From the NCBI RefSeq assembly GCF_042432495.1, contig NZ_JBHLXC010000002.1:1054001-1118000 (forward strand): 64,000 bases of DNA, read 5' to 3'. Below are positions 35,669-45,039 of the stretch, one piece after another. The stretch comes from Pseudochelatococcus lubricantis (GTDB lineage: Bacteria; Pseudomonadota; Alphaproteobacteria; Rhizobiales; Beijerinckiaceae). How positions within the stretch are numbered: position 1 is the first letter of the stretch; each line of letters begins with the position of its first letter. A program made the translations under genes and the position numbers. The notes beneath the pieces are model-generated. The model worked only from the letters and a program-made list of their open reading frames with translations, was not told where the DNA came from and ran no database searches.

Positions 35669-35763
35669 AATGCGGGGACCGGCCCGCTGCAACGGGCGCG
35701 TTGTGAATGGCCGCTGCCCGCCGCCGGCATGCTGGCCGGAGAGATTATCAGGGGATCGGTGTC

Positions 35764-37002
35764 TTGAACGTTTTCGACAAGGCCATATTCAGGAGGCCGC
35801 TGCATGGCGAGCGGTGGCGGGCGCCGTGGTCGAGCGATCCGGCTGCAACGCGCGGCAGGCTGTTTCCGGAGGAATCGTCGCCGACGCGGTCCGAGTTCCA
35901 GCGCGACCGCGACCGCATCATCCATTCCACGGCCTTCCGCCGCCTGAAGCACAAGACGCAGGTGTTCGTCTATCACGAGGGCGATCACTACCGCACGCGC
36001 CTCACGCATACCATCGAGGTGTCGCAGATCGCCCGCGCGCTCGCCCGCGCGCTGGGCCTCGACGAGGATCTGGCGGAAGCGCTCGCGCTGTCGCACGACC
36101 TCGGCCACACGCCCTTCGGCCACACGGGCGAAGAGGCGCTGGACGCCTGCATGAAGGGCTTCGGCGGCTTCGATCACAACGCGCAGGCGCTCAGGATTGT
36201 CACCCGGCTGGAGCGCCGCTACGCGGGCTTCGACGGCCTCAACCTGACGTGGGAGACGCTTGAGGGGCTCGTCAAGCACAACGGACCGCTCTGCGACGCG
36301 GAGGGCCGGCCCTTCGGGCGATACAGGGCGACCGGCGTGCCGGGCGCCATCCTCGAATATGACGCCGTCCACGCTCTCGAACTCTCGACCTTCGCCAGCG
36401 CGGAGGCGCAGGCCGCCGCGCTGGCCGACGACATCGCCTATGACGCCGCCGACATCGACGACGGGCTGCGTGCGGGCCTGTTCACGCTCGCGGATCTGCG
36501 CGCCATCCCGTTCGTCGCCGGCCTGCTGGACGAGATCGCGGCGCGGTATCCGGGCCTCGAAAGCGTTCGCACCGTGCATGAGCTGGGCCGGCGCATCATC
36601 ACGCGCTTCGTTGAGGACGTGATCCGCGAGAGCGAGGCGCGCATCGCGGCGCTCTCCCCCGCCGATGCCTCGGCCGTGCGCCATGCCCGCGCGCCGGTGG
36701 TGGCGTTCTCGCCCGCCATCATCGCGGCGGACCGGGACATCAAGGCCTTCCTGTTCTCCTATATGTACCGGCATCCGCGCGTCGTGCACGTGCGCGAGGG
36801 CGCGGACCGCGTCGTGCGCGATCTGTTCGAGCGTCTGCTCGCGGAGCCGCGCCTGATGCCGCTCGAATGGCAGGAGGGGCTGGAGAGCGCGGACGAGGCC
36901 CGTCTGCGCCGGCGCGTGGCCGACTATCTCGCCGGCATGACCGACAGCTACGCCCTCGATGCGCACAGGCGCCTGTTTGACGATACCCCGGAATTGCGAT
37001 AG
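35764..37002 (+). CDS. dgt: Deoxyguanosinetriphosphate triphosphohydrolase-like protein
   Basis: An HD-superfamily dNTP triphosphohydrolase that removes tripolyphosphate from dGTP or other dNTPs. The 412-residue protein has FQRDRDRIIHSTAFRRLKHKTQVF near the start. The metal-binding His/His-Asp set follows in RTRLTHTIEVSQIARA and ALALSHDLGHTPFGHTGEEAL. I use the TTG at 35764 (AGGGG upstream) because relatives begin about here; earlier in-frame codons back to 35707 are possible. argS follows after 61 bases. Confidence 0.93.
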   Translation: MNVFDKAIFRRPLHGERWRAPWSSDPAATRGRLFPEESSPTRSEFQRDRDRIIHSTAFRRLKHKTQVFVYHEGDHYRTRLTHTIEVSQIARALARALGLDEDLAEALALSHDLGHTPFGHTGEEALDACMKGFGGFDHNAQALRIVTRLERRYAGFDGLNLTWETLEGLVKHNGPLCDAEGRPFGRYRATGVPGAILEYDAVHALELSTFASAEAQAAALADDIAYDAADIDDGLRAGLFTLADLRAIPFVAGLLDEIAARYPGLESVRTVHELGRRIITRFVEDVIRESEARIAALSPADASAVRHARAPVVAFSPAIIAADRDIKAFLFSYMYRHPRVVHVREGADRVVRDLFERLLAEPRLMPLEWQEGLESADEARLRRRVADYLAGMTDSYALDAHRRLFDDTPELR

Positions 37003-37063
37003 GCCGCGCGTCAGCATTTGCAATGAACCGGCACGGGGCCGTTGCCGGCGCATCGAGGCATTC

Positions 37064-38827
37064 ATGAACATTTTCGACATCTATCAGCACCGGCTCATCG
37101 CCGTCATCGAGAAGCTGGTGACGGAAGGCAAGCTGCCGGAAGGGCTTGACCTGTCGCGGGTGGTGGTGGAGCCGCCGCGCGATCCCGCGCACGGCGATCT
37201 CGCGACCAACGCCGCGATGGTGCTGGCGAAGCCCGCCGGCACCAACCCGCGTGCGCTCGCGCAGCTCCTCGTCGCCGCCCTCGCGCAGGAGAAGGGCGTG
37301 GAAAGCGCTGCGACAGCGGGGCCGGGCTTCATCAACCTGCGGCTCAGGCACGAGGTGTTTCACGAGGTGCTCGGCGCGGTGCTCGGCGCGGGCGCGGATT
37401 TCGGGCGCGGCGCAGCGAAGGCGGATCGGCCGGTCAACGTGGAATACGTCTCCGCCAATCCCACGGGGCCCATGCATGTCGGCCATGGACGCGGTGCGGT
37501 GTTCGGCGACGCGCTGGCCTCGCTCCTCGCCTTCGCGGGCCATGCCGTGACGCGCGAATACTACATCAACGATGCCGGGGCGCAGGTGGACGTGCTGGCG
37601 CGCTCCGTCTTCCTGCGCTACCGCGAGGCGCTGGGCGAAGCCATCGGCGGCATTCCCGAAGGACTCTATCCGGGCGACTATCTCGTCCCGGTGGGCGAGA
37701 GGCTTGCCGGGGAATACGGCCGCGCGTTGCTGGACAAGCCGGAGGCCGAATGGCTGCCGCAGGTGCGCGATGTCGCCATCGATGCGATGATGGACATGAT
37801 CCGCGACGACCTCGCGGCGCTCGGCGTCCGCCATGACGTCTTCTTCTCGGAGCGCACCCTGCACGCGGGGAACGGGGACAGCGCCATCAGCTCGACGATC
37901 CACGCGCTGCAGGAGCGCGGCTTCGTCTATACCGGGCGCCTGCCGCCGCCCAAGGGCCAGTTGCCGGAGGACTGGGAGGACCGCGAGCAGTTGCTGTTCC
38001 GCGCGACGGACGTCGGTGACGACATCGATCGGCCGCTCGTGAAGTCGGACGGCAGCTACACCTATTTCGCCGCCGACGTCGCCTATCTGCGCGACAAGTA
38101 CGTGCGCGGCTTCAGGGACCTCATCTACGTGCTGGGCGCCGACCACGGCGGTTATGTGAAGCGCCTGCAGGCGGTGGGCCGCGCGGTGGGCGGCGATGAC
38201 GTGAAGGTGATCGTGCTTCTCGCCCAGCTCGTGAAGCTGCTGCGGGAAGGCGAGCCGGTGAAGATGTCGAAGCGTGCGGGCAGCTTCGTCACCCTGCGCG
38301 AGGTGATCGACGAGGTGGGGCGCGACGCGGTGCGCTTCATGATGCTCTACCGCAAGAACGATGCCCCTCTCGATTTCGATCTCGCCAAGGTGGTGGAGCA
38401 GTCGAAGGATAATCCCGTTTTCTACGTGCAGTATGCGCACGCGCGCTGCGCGTCGATCTTCCGGCAGGCGCGCGAGACCTTGCCTGATCTCGACACGAGC
38501 CGGGAAAAGCTTGGCGAGGCGCATCTCGCCGTCTTGGCGGACGAAGCGGAAATAAATATACTCAAGCTGGTGTCGCAGTACCCCCGGGTGATCGAAGCCG
38601 GCGCCTCGAACCATGAGCCGCATCGGGTGGCCTTTTATCTGTATGAACTGGCCGCTGCGTTCCATGGCCTGTGGAACAGGGGCAAGGATGCGCCGCAATT
38701 ACGGTTTGTTAATCAAACTGACAGACAGTTGACGGCGGCGAGGCTGGCTCTCGTGGAGGCGGTCCGGTCGGTTCTGGCGTCCGGGCTTGCCGTTCTGGGA
38801 GTGGCAGCGCCTGATGAAATGCGCTGA
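37064..38827 (+). CDS. argS: Arginyl-tRNA synthetase
   Basis: ArgS charges tRNA-Arg. The 587-residue class I enzyme starts MNIFDIYQHRLIAVIEKL. It has the N-terminal tRNA D-loop domain, the HIGH motif as HVGH in NPTGPMHVGHGRG, the KMSK motif in EPVKMSKRAGSFV, and a C-terminal helical anticodon domain (DALR family). ATG 37064 gives the normal start; the longer frame upstream overlaps the end of dgt. Confidence 0.97.
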   Translation: MNIFDIYQHRLIAVIEKLVTEGKLPEGLDLSRVVVEPPRDPAHGDLATNAAMVLAKPAGTNPRALAQLLVAALAQEKGVESAATAGPGFINLRLRHEVFHEVLGAVLGAGADFGRGAAKADRPVNVEYVSANPTGPMHVGHGRGAVFGDALASLLAFAGHAVTREYYINDAGAQVDVLARSVFLRYREALGEAIGGIPEGLYPGDYLVPVGERLAGEYGRALLDKPEAEWLPQVRDVAIDAMMDMIRDDLAALGVRHDVFFSERTLHAGNGDSAISSTIHALQERGFVYTGRLPPPKGQLPEDWEDREQLLFRATDVGDDIDRPLVKSDGSYTYFAADVAYLRDKYVRGFRDLIYVLGADHGGYVKRLQAVGRAVGGDDVKVIVLLAQLVKLLREGEPVKMSKRAGSFVTLREVIDEVGRDAVRFMMLYRKNDAPLDFDLAKVVEQSKDNPVFYVQYAHARCASIFRQARETLPDLDTSREKLGEAHLAVLADEAEINILKLVSQYPRVIEAGASNHEPHRVAFYLYELAAAFHGLWNRGKDAPQLRFVNQTDRQLTAARLALVEAVRSVLASGLAVLGVAAPDEMR

Positions 38828-38982
38828 AGGTGCGGACACGGCGTTCTTCGTGAGAGGGTGGCTGTTCGACGGTTGGCGTGAATGTGGTGGTGGACTGGCC
38901 TGGACCGGATTGGCCCCGTCGGTGTTTCGGTCGGCCTCCCGCCTGGCATGAATCCAGGCTTGCCTGAAGGATCACTGCACCC

Positions 38983-40701
38983 ATGAGTAACAACAGCAGA
39001 GCCCACGTCATGCGTGACAGAGACGGTCTTGAAGAGCAGAACTGGCGCACGCCCGCTCCGGCGCCACGCGGCGAGGATCCGCTTGCGGAACTCGCGCGCC
39101 TCGTCGGGCAGGGGCTTCCCCAGTCCAGGGGGCCCGCGCCCGTACGGCCGGTAGAGCCTCCGGCGCCTTCACCCGCGCCAGCCGCCGGGGGCCCGCAGCC
39201 CGACTGGGTGAACGAGATCGAACGTGCCTTCGCCCATCTCAGCCCGCGCCCGGCCCAGCCTGGCGTGCAGGCACAGCCGCAGGAACAGCTGGCGCAACCC
39301 AATCCTTCGCAGCCGAATCCTTCGCAGCCCATGCCCGAGTGGCTGCGCAGCCCGGCGGTTCCGGTGGCGAAGGAGCCGGCGCCGGATGTCTACGCACAGG
39401 AATTCAGCCGCGAACTGGAAGGCGCGTCCGGCACGCCCCGGCCTTCCGCCGACGACTATTACGCACAGGATGCGTACCAGCTTGCCGCCTCCGGCAACGC
39501 GCCCGGCCCCGACGAGCGGGAATGGGACGGTTACGGCACGCAGGCCGCCCCCGCGCAAAATGGCTATGGCGCGCAGCAGGACGGTTACGGCGTTTACGCC
39601 GATGACGGCCGCCAGCAGGCAGCGGATGACGGTTACGAAGACGGCTATGCCGATGTGGGCTATGCGGAGCCGGCGCCGCGCCGTCGCCGCGGCCTCGTCA
39701 TCGCGGCCGTCGCGCTCGGTCTCGGCGCCGTGGCGCTGGCGGGTACGCTGATGTTCAGGGGCGGCAGCGGAGAGAGCGCCAGCGGCGAGCCGCCTGTCAT
39801 CACCGCTGACGGCCAGCCGGTGAAGGTTGAGCCCGAAACCCCCGGCGGTGCGGAAATACCCAATACAAACAAGGCGATATACGAGCACACCAACCAGGCG
39901 CCGACCGGCGAGGGCTCGGTGGTGGTCGACAATCGCGAGCAGCCCGTCGACATCAATCAGGTGCTGGGCCAGCAGGGCCAGGCCATGCCGCAGGCGGGCG
40001 AAACCACGACCACGACGCCGCCCGGCGCCGCGGCGGACGTGACGCTGCCCGAGGCACCGGAGCCCACGAGCCCGGCCATGGTCGCGCTCGGCGAGCCGAA
40101 GCGCGTGCGCACCGTGTCCGTGCGCCCCGACGGCAGCATCCTGCCGTCGAACGGGCGGGCAACACCCACGGCGCCGGCGCCCGCCGCGCCCACCATCGAG
40201 CAGCTCGCCACGGCAACGCCGGAAACCTCGTCGCCGGCAACGCCCGCCGTGACCGCGCCTGCCGTCGCGGAGCCCGCCGCTGCAACGCCTGCGGCGGCGC
40301 CCGTTCCGCGTCCGGCCGGCGTCAACCGTCCGGCGACGCGCGCGCCCATGCAGATCGCGCCGCTGCAGATCAGCCCGCAGGCCGGCCGCCCCAACCAGCA
40401 GGTCGCGGCCGCGCCGGCGCCTGCCGCGCCGCAGCCCGTCTCGCCCACGGCGGCCGGCGGCAACTTCACGGTGCAACTCGCGGCCCCCGGCAGCGAGGGC
40501 GAGGCGCGCAACCTGTTCGCCTCCCTGCAGCGTCGCCACGGGGAACTCTCCGGCTACTCGCCCAATATCGTGCGCGCGCAGGCTGGCGGACGCACCATCT
40601 ACCGCCTGCGGGTCGGTTCCTTCCCCACGCGCGATGCCGCGACGGCGCTGTGCGTACGCATCCAGGCCTCGGGCGGTCAGTGCTTCGTGGCGCGCAACTG
40701 A
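38983..40701 (+). CDS. SPOR-domain envelope protein
   Basis: A 572-residue, single-pass membrane protein. The long N-terminal cytoplasmic part is Pro/Gln/Tyr/Gly-rich, with NPSQP repeated three times near residue 107 and a tyrosine-rich GYGAQQDGYG stretch. A transmembrane helix at about 230-250 (GLVIAAVALGLGAVALAG) and a long Pro/Ala-rich periplasmic linker follow. It ends in a SPOR domain (about 487-572, FTVQLAAPGSEGEARNLFASL ... YRLRVGSFPTRDAATALC). SPOR domains bind denuded glycan at the septum, so a role in division or envelope upkeep is likely. nagZ and scpAB follow. Confidence 0.9.
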   Translation: MSNNSRAHVMRDRDGLEEQNWRTPAPAPRGEDPLAELARLVGQGLPQSRGPAPVRPVEPPAPSPAPAAGGPQPDWVNEIERAFAHLSPRPAQPGVQAQPQEQLAQPNPSQPNPSQPMPEWLRSPAVPVAKEPAPDVYAQEFSRELEGASGTPRPSADDYYAQDAYQLAASGNAPGPDEREWDGYGTQAAPAQNGYGAQQDGYGVYADDGRQQAADDGYEDGYADVGYAEPAPRRRRGLVIAAVALGLGAVALAGTLMFRGGSGESASGEPPVITADGQPVKVEPETPGGAEIPNTNKAIYEHTNQAPTGEGSVVVDNREQPVDINQVLGQQGQAMPQAGETTTTTPPGAAADVTLPEAPEPTSPAMVALGEPKRVRTVSVRPDGSILPSNGRATPTAPAPAAPTIEQLATATPETSSPATPAVTAPAVAEPAAATPAAAPVPRPAGVNRPATRAPMQIAPLQISPQAGRPNQQVAAAPAPAAPQPVSPTAAGGNFTVQLAAPGSEGEARNLFASLQRRHGELSGYSPNIVRAQAGGRTIYRLRVGSFPTRDAATALCVRIQASGGQCFVARN

Positions 40702-40835
40702 GGCGTGAAGGCCGCGATGAGGAAAACGCGGGGCGTTTGCCGGTCTGACGGACCGGCGGACGCTTCCGCATGTCCGGCCAGAGGCCGGGCAGCAGATAGC
40801 GGCGATACGCTGGCGATGGATACGGGTTTGGTTGC

Positions 40836-41918
40836 ATGAAAGCGCTGGTTCTGGGCTGTGCTGGCCCCACGCTGACGGATGAGGAACGCGCGCTTTTCCG
40901 CAGCGCCGATCCCTGGGGGTTCATCCTTTTCAGGCGCAATGTGGTCTCTCCCGATCAGGTGCGGGCGCTGACGGCGGCGCTGCGCGAGAGCGTCGGCCGA
41001 CCTGAGGCGCCGGTTTTCGTCGATCAGGAAGGCGGACGTGTCCAGCGCCTCGGCGCGCCGCACTGGCCGTCCTATCCGCCGGGCGCGGTCTATGGCCTGA
41101 TGGAGAGCGAGTTCGCTCGTCTCGGCGCGCGCCTGATCGCGGCGGATCTGCGTGCCGTCGGCATCACCGCCAATTGCGCGCCCGTGCTCGACGTGCCCGT
41201 CGCGGGCGCGAACGACGTGATCGGCGACCGCGCCTATGCCACGGAACCGCAGCGCGTCGCAGCGCTGGGTCGTGCGGCGATGGCGGGATATCTCGCCGGC
41301 GGCGTGCTGCCGGTCGTCAAGCATATTCCCGGACACGGGCGGGGCAACGCCGACAGCCACAGGGCGCTGCCCGTCGTGGAAGCGAGCGAGGCGGAGCTTG
41401 CCGCGCACGACTTCGTGCCGTTCCGCGCGCTCGCCGACGCGCCGCTCGCCATGACGGCGCATGTCGTCTATGCCGCCGTCGACCCGGACCGGCCGGCGAC
41501 CGTGTCGCCCATCGTGATCGAGCGTATCGTGCGCGGCCACATCGGCTTCGGCGGCCTGTTGCTGACGGACGACCTGTCGATGAACGCGCTCTCGGGAACC
41601 ATCGGCGAACGGGCAGTTGCCGCGCTCGCTGCCGGTTGTGACATCGCGCTGCATTGCAACGGCGTCCTGCCGGAGATGCGGGAACTCGCCGCCGCCGCGC
41701 CCGACCTCGCCGGGGAGGCCGCCGTCCGCGCCGCGCGGGCGCTCGGTCTGCTGGAGCATCCGCCGGAAGCCTTCGATCCTGTGGATGAGCGCCTGCGGTT
41801 CGAGGCCGCGGTCGCCGCCGCACTTGCAAATCGGCCCGCCAGCACCAATCCTCTCGTCAGCGCGGTTGCGCCGGCGCAGGGCGATCCGACGGAAGGGCGC
41901 GCGCGCTCCGACGCATGA
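40836..41918 (+). CDS. nagZ: Beta-N-acetylhexosaminidase (NagZ-type, GH3)
   Basis: A family 3 glycosidase that removes GlcNAc from anhydromuropeptides during cell-wall recycling. The 360-residue protein shows EEGGRV-like VDQEGGRVQRL. It has the catalytic His/Asp dyad loop KHIPGHGRGNADSH, and the nucleophile Asp in LLTDDLSMNAL. No signal peptide is seen, as expected for a cytoplasmic NagZ. Its TGA stop lies inside a palindromic repeat (GCATGATCCGG). Upstream is a SPOR protein, downstream scpA. Confidence 0.93.
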   Translation: MKALVLGCAGPTLTDEERALFRSADPWGFILFRRNVVSPDQVRALTAALRESVGRPEAPVFVDQEGGRVQRLGAPHWPSYPPGAVYGLMESEFARLGARLIAADLRAVGITANCAPVLDVPVAGANDVIGDRAYATEPQRVAALGRAAMAGYLAGGVLPVVKHIPGHGRGNADSHRALPVVEASEAELAAHDFVPFRALADAPLAMTAHVVYAAVDPDRPATVSPIVIERIVRGHIGFGGLLLTDDLSMNALSGTIGERAVAALAAGCDIALHCNGVLPEMRELAAAAPDLAGEAAVRAARALGLLEHPPEAFDPVDERLRFEAAVAAALANRPASTNPLVSAVAPAQGDPTEGRARSDA

Positions 41919-41960
41919 TCCGGAAGAGTGGCTGCCACTTTTCGGACAGATCACGTGCAA
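41912..41960. repeat. Intergenic palindromic repeat, copy E (second module)
   Basis: A palindrome runs from GCATGATCCGGAAGAGTGG through CTG to CCACTTTTCGG and then ACAGATCACGTGC. The stem is CCGGAAGAGTGG (41920-41931) with CCACTTTTCGG (41935-41945), partly G-U. It overlaps the last codons of nagZ and provides its TGA. Confidence 0.7.
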
Positions 41961-42026
41961 GCAAGATGGACGGAGCGGCATCCGGCCGCCATGGCTGAAC
42001 TGCTGCGATAAAGGGAACTGGCAAGA

Positions 42027-42866
42027 GTGGCGGACGGGGCATCCCGCGCGGATACCATGTCGGACGATTTCGACGCGCCGCAGCAGCGCGAGGCGGAGCC
42101 CGCGCTGATCGTCGATGTCGACGGCTTCGAGGGGCCGCTCGACCTGCTGCTCGAACTCGCGCGCCGCCAGAAGGTCGACCTCACGCAGATATCCATTCTG
42201 GCGCTGGTGGAGCAGTATCTCGCCTTCATCGAGGCCGCCCGCCAGTTGCGCCTTGAACTCGCCGCCGACTATCTGGTGATGGCGGCGTGGCTCGCCTTCC
42301 TGAAATCCCGCCTGCTTCTGCCCGCGCCCGCGCCGGCGGAGGAGCCGGTGGCGGAGGATCTGGCCACCGTGCTGGCGCTGCGTCTGCGGCGGCTGGAGGC
42401 GATCCGCCGCGCTGCGCAACAGCTCGCCGGACGGCCGCGCCTCGGGCGCGATGTGCTGGCGCGCGGCGCGCCGGAGGAAATGGCGATCGTCCCGCGCGCG
42501 AAGTGGAACGTTTCCCTGTTCGAACTGCTGCGGGCCTATACGGACAACCGGCAGCGGATGGTCAACGCCCGCGTCACCTTGCAGAAGCGGACGGTGTGGT
42601 CGCTGGCGGAGGCGCGCGAGGCCTTGCAGCGCCTCGTCGGCGGGGCGATCGAATGGACGATGCTCGACCCATGGCTCGAAAGCTACATGGCGACGCCCGC
42701 CATGCGCGCCACGGTGCGCGCGTCCGCCCTCTCGGCGATGCTGGAGATGGTGCGCGAGGGCCACGTCGACATCCGGCAGGACGCGCCGTTTGCCCCCCTC
42801 ATGCTGCGCCGGCGTGCCGGCGCGCCACACAGCGGGGACCCGGACACGGTGCGGGAGGTGGCATGA
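42027..42866 (+). CDS. scpA: Segregation and condensation protein A
   Basis: ScpA is the kleisin that bridges SMC heads and, with ScpB, helps condense and segregate the chromosome. The product has up to 279 residues, with the typical FEGPLDLLLELARRQKVDLTQISI start of the kleisin N domain. ADYLVMAAWLAFLKSRLLLP follows, and a C-terminal winged helix (around 215-265, with LSAMLEMVREG). GTG 42027 and ATG 42057 are both possible starts. Its TGA overlaps the scpB ATG (ATGA). Confidence 0.92.
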   Translation: MADGASRADTMSDDFDAPQQREAEPALIVDVDGFEGPLDLLLELARRQKVDLTQISILALVEQYLAFIEAARQLRLELAADYLVMAAWLAFLKSRLLLPAPAPAEEPVAEDLATVLALRLRRLEAIRRAAQQLAGRPRLGRDVLARGAPEEMAIVPRAKWNVSLFELLRAYTDNRQRMVNARVTLQKRTVWSLAEAREALQRLVGGAIEWTMLDPWLESYMATPAMRATVRASALSAMLEMVREGHVDIRQDAPFAPLMLRRRAGAPHSGDPDTVREVA

Positions 42867-43498
42867 CGGACCACGGCAACAGCGCTGCCGAAGCGCGCGC
42901 GCTGCGCGTGGTCGAGGCGATCCTGTTCGCCTCGCGCGAACCCGTGGCGGAGGAGGAGCTTGCCGCGCGCATCCCCGGCGATGCCGATCTCGCGCGCATC
43001 CTCGCGCGGCTTGAAGCCGACTACGCAGGGCGCGGCGTCACTCTCGCGCGGGTGGCGGGCAAGTGGGCGTTCCGCACTGCGCCCGATCTAGCGCCTTCGC
43101 TGGTGCGGGAGGTGGAAGAGCCACGCCGGCTTTCCCGCGCGGCGCTTGAGGTGCTGGCGATCATTGCCTATCACCAGCCTGTGACACGGGCGGAGATCGA
43201 GGAAATCCGTGGCGTCGCCACCTCGCGCGGCACGCTCGACACCTTGATGGAAACGGGCTGGATCAGGCTGCGCGGCCGCCGCCGCACGCCCGGGCGCCCC
43301 GTGACCTACGGCACCACGCCGGAATTTCTCTCCCACTTCGGCCTTGCCTCCATCGACGAACTGCCCGGCCTTGAGGACCTCAGGGGCGCGGGCTTCCTCG
43401 ACGGGCGCCTGCCGCGCAGCTTCTCGGTGCCGTCGCCCAGCGACGATGACGCGCTGCGCGACGACGAGGATGCGCTTGAGGACGGCGCGGCGACCTGA
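42863..43498 (+). CDS. scpB: Segregation and condensation protein B
   Basis: ScpB is the winged-helix partner of ScpA and SMC. The 211-residue protein has two winged-helix units, with VEAILFASREPVAEEELAARI at the start. LSRAALEVLAIIAYHQPVTRAEIEEIRGV is the family hallmark, followed by GRRRTPGRPVTYGTTPEFL. The acidic tail (DDDALRDDEDALEDGA) is typical. Start overlaps the scpA stop by four bases, so translation is coupled. Confidence 0.95.
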   Translation: MTDHGNSAAEARALRVVEAILFASREPVAEEELAARIPGDADLARILARLEADYAGRGVTLARVAGKWAFRTAPDLAPSLVREVEEPRRLSRAALEVLAIIAYHQPVTRAEIEEIRGVATSRGTLDTLMETGWIRLRGRRRTPGRPVTYGTTPEFLSHFGLASIDELPGLEDLRGAGFLDGRLPRSFSVPSPSDDDALRDDEDALEDGAAT

Positions 43499-43573
43499 GG
43501 CTCCTCGCCGCACCCTGCTTCTTGCGCGATTCCACTTGCCAAAGTCGGCAAAAGATACGATGTTCCAACCATA

Positions 43574-43650
43574 GGCACTGGGGTGCCGCGCATCGGGCGC
43601 GGCTGAGATAATACCCATCGAACCTGTCTGGGTCATTCCAGCGTAGGGAG
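43574..43650 (+). promoter_or_regulatory. TPP (THI-box) riboswitch
   Basis: The conserved core is easy to read. GCACTGGGGTGCC opens it, GGCTGAGATAATACCC forms the pyrimidine-binding arm, and ACCTG...TCTGGGTCATTCCAGCGTAGGGAG closes it with the diphosphate arm. It lies directly before thiO. The terminal TAGGGAGG also serves as the ribosome site for the TTG start at 43657. Binding of TPP should therefore hide that site and shut translation of thiOSGE. Confidence 0.93.
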
Positions 43651-43656
43651 GCGCCG

Positions 43657-44793
43657 TTGGTTACGCAGTCGTCTGACTCCATTATTATTGTCGGTGCCGG
43701 TGTCATCGGGCTGTCGGTCGCGTGGCGACTGGCCGGCCGTGGGGCGCACGTCACCGTTTTCGACAAGGGCAAGGCCGGCAGCGGCGCGAGCCATGCGGCG
43801 GCGGGCATGCTCGCCGCCTGCACCGAGCTTGAGCCGGGCGAGGATTGGCTTCTGCCCCTCAACCGCGAGAGCCAGCGCCTGTGGCCGGGCTTCGCCGCCG
43901 AACTCGAAACCGCGACCGGCCTGTCGGTCGGTCTTCGCGGCGAGGGCACGCTGCATGTGGCGCTCAATGCCGACGAGCAAGCGCGGCTTCGCCACCACTT
44001 CGCGCTGCAGGAAAAGGCCGGCCTGCCCGTTGAATGGCTGCCGGCTGGCGAGGTGCGCGCGCGAGAGCCGCTGCTGGCGAGCACCAGCGGCGCGGTCTGG
44101 AGCCCGGAGGACCATCAGGTCGACAACCGCAAACTCGCCGCTGCCCTGCGTGCCGCGGCAATCGGCGCCGGCGTGGACCTGCGCGAGGATGCGGCGGTGG
44201 AGCGCATCGTCATCGAAAACGGCCGCGCGGCGGGTGTCGAAGTCGGCGGCGAGCGCCACGCGGCATCCACCGTCGTGCTCGCGGCGGGCGCATGGTCGCG
44301 CAGTATCGGCGGACTCACGCCGGACATTCGCCCGCCCGTGCGGCCCATCAAGGGGCAGATGCTGGCGGTTGGCATGGATGCAGGTAACCCGCTGATTCGC
44401 CACGTGGTCTGGGCATCCGGCGTCTACCTCGTGCCCCGTATCGACGGGCGGCTCATCGTCGGCGCGACGGCGGAGGAGCGTGGCTTCGACGACAGGCTGA
44501 CGGCGGGCGGCATCCTCTCGCTGCTGCAGAACGCCTGGCGCGCGCTGCCCGGCATCGAGGAACTGCCGCTGATCGAGACGTGGGCGGGCTTCCGGCCCGG
44601 CAGCCGCGACGACGCGCCCATCCTGGGGCCAGGGCCGGTCGCGGGCCTCGTCTACGCCACGGGCCATCACCGCAACGGCATCCTGCTCACGCCGGTGACG
44701 GCCGACATCGTCTCGCGCTTCATTCTGGACGGCGAGCACGATCCGCTGGCGGCGCCCTTCGCGCTGGAACGTTTTCATGCCCATGCGGCATAA
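43657..44793 (+). CDS. thiO: Glycine oxidase ThiO
   Basis: ThiO is an FAD enzyme that oxidises glycine to iminoglycine for thiazole formation. The 378-residue protein has the dinucleotide fold IIIVGAGVIGLSVAWRLAGRG at about 9-29. Later it has DAO-family features (HQVDNRKLAAAL, GATAEERGFD, WAGFRPGSRDDAPILG, ATGHHRNGILL). The start is TTG 43657, six bases after the riboswitch-embedded GGGAGG. Use of ThiO rather than ThiH points to an aerobic organism. thiS, thiG and thiE follow closely. Confidence 0.94.
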   Translation: MVTQSSDSIIIVGAGVIGLSVAWRLAGRGAHVTVFDKGKAGSGASHAAAGMLAACTELEPGEDWLLPLNRESQRLWPGFAAELETATGLSVGLRGEGTLHVALNADEQARLRHHFALQEKAGLPVEWLPAGEVRAREPLLASTSGAVWSPEDHQVDNRKLAAALRAAAIGAGVDLREDAAVERIVIENGRAAGVEVGGERHAASTVVLAAGAWSRSIGGLTPDIRPPVRPIKGQMLAVGMDAGNPLIRHVVWASGVYLVPRIDGRLIVGATAEERGFDDRLTAGGILSLLQNAWRALPGIEELPLIETWAGFRPGSRDDAPILGPGPVAGLVYATGHHRNGILLTPVTADIVSRFILDGEHDPLAAPFALERFHAHAA

Positions 44794-44822
44794 GCTGAAA
44801 AGATCGAACCGGGATCGGGAAA

Positions 44823-45035
44823 ATGAGTGAAATTCAGGTGCGTGTAAACGGCAGAAGCGAGCAGGTCGGCGACGCGACGCTGGCGGCGCTTCTCGCCCGG
44901 CACGACATCGGCCTCGACACGCGCGGCGTGGCGGTGGCGCTGAACGGCGCGGTGCTGCCGCGCGACAGGTGGATGCTGACGGCGCTGCACGCCGACGACC
45001 GCATCGAGATCGTGCAGGCAAGGCAGGGCGGCTGA
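44823..45035 (+). CDS. thiS: Sulfur carrier protein ThiS
   Basis: A 70-residue ubiquitin-like sulfur carrier. Its C-terminal Gly-Gly (QARQGG) is adenylated by ThiF and converted to thiocarboxylate, which gives sulfur to ThiG. It begins MSEIQVRVNGR and has the VAVALNGAVLPRDRW strand pair typical of the family. thiG begins four bases after its stop. Confidence 0.95.
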   Translation: MSEIQVRVNGRSEQVGDATLAALLARHDIGLDTRGVAVALNGAVLPRDRWMLTALHADDRIEIVQARQGG

Positions 45036-45039
45036 TATC

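Noticed and set aside
40677..42830. A 717-codon minus-strand frame across nagZ and scpA
   Set aside because: It spans two well-supported plus-strand genes and shows no domain.
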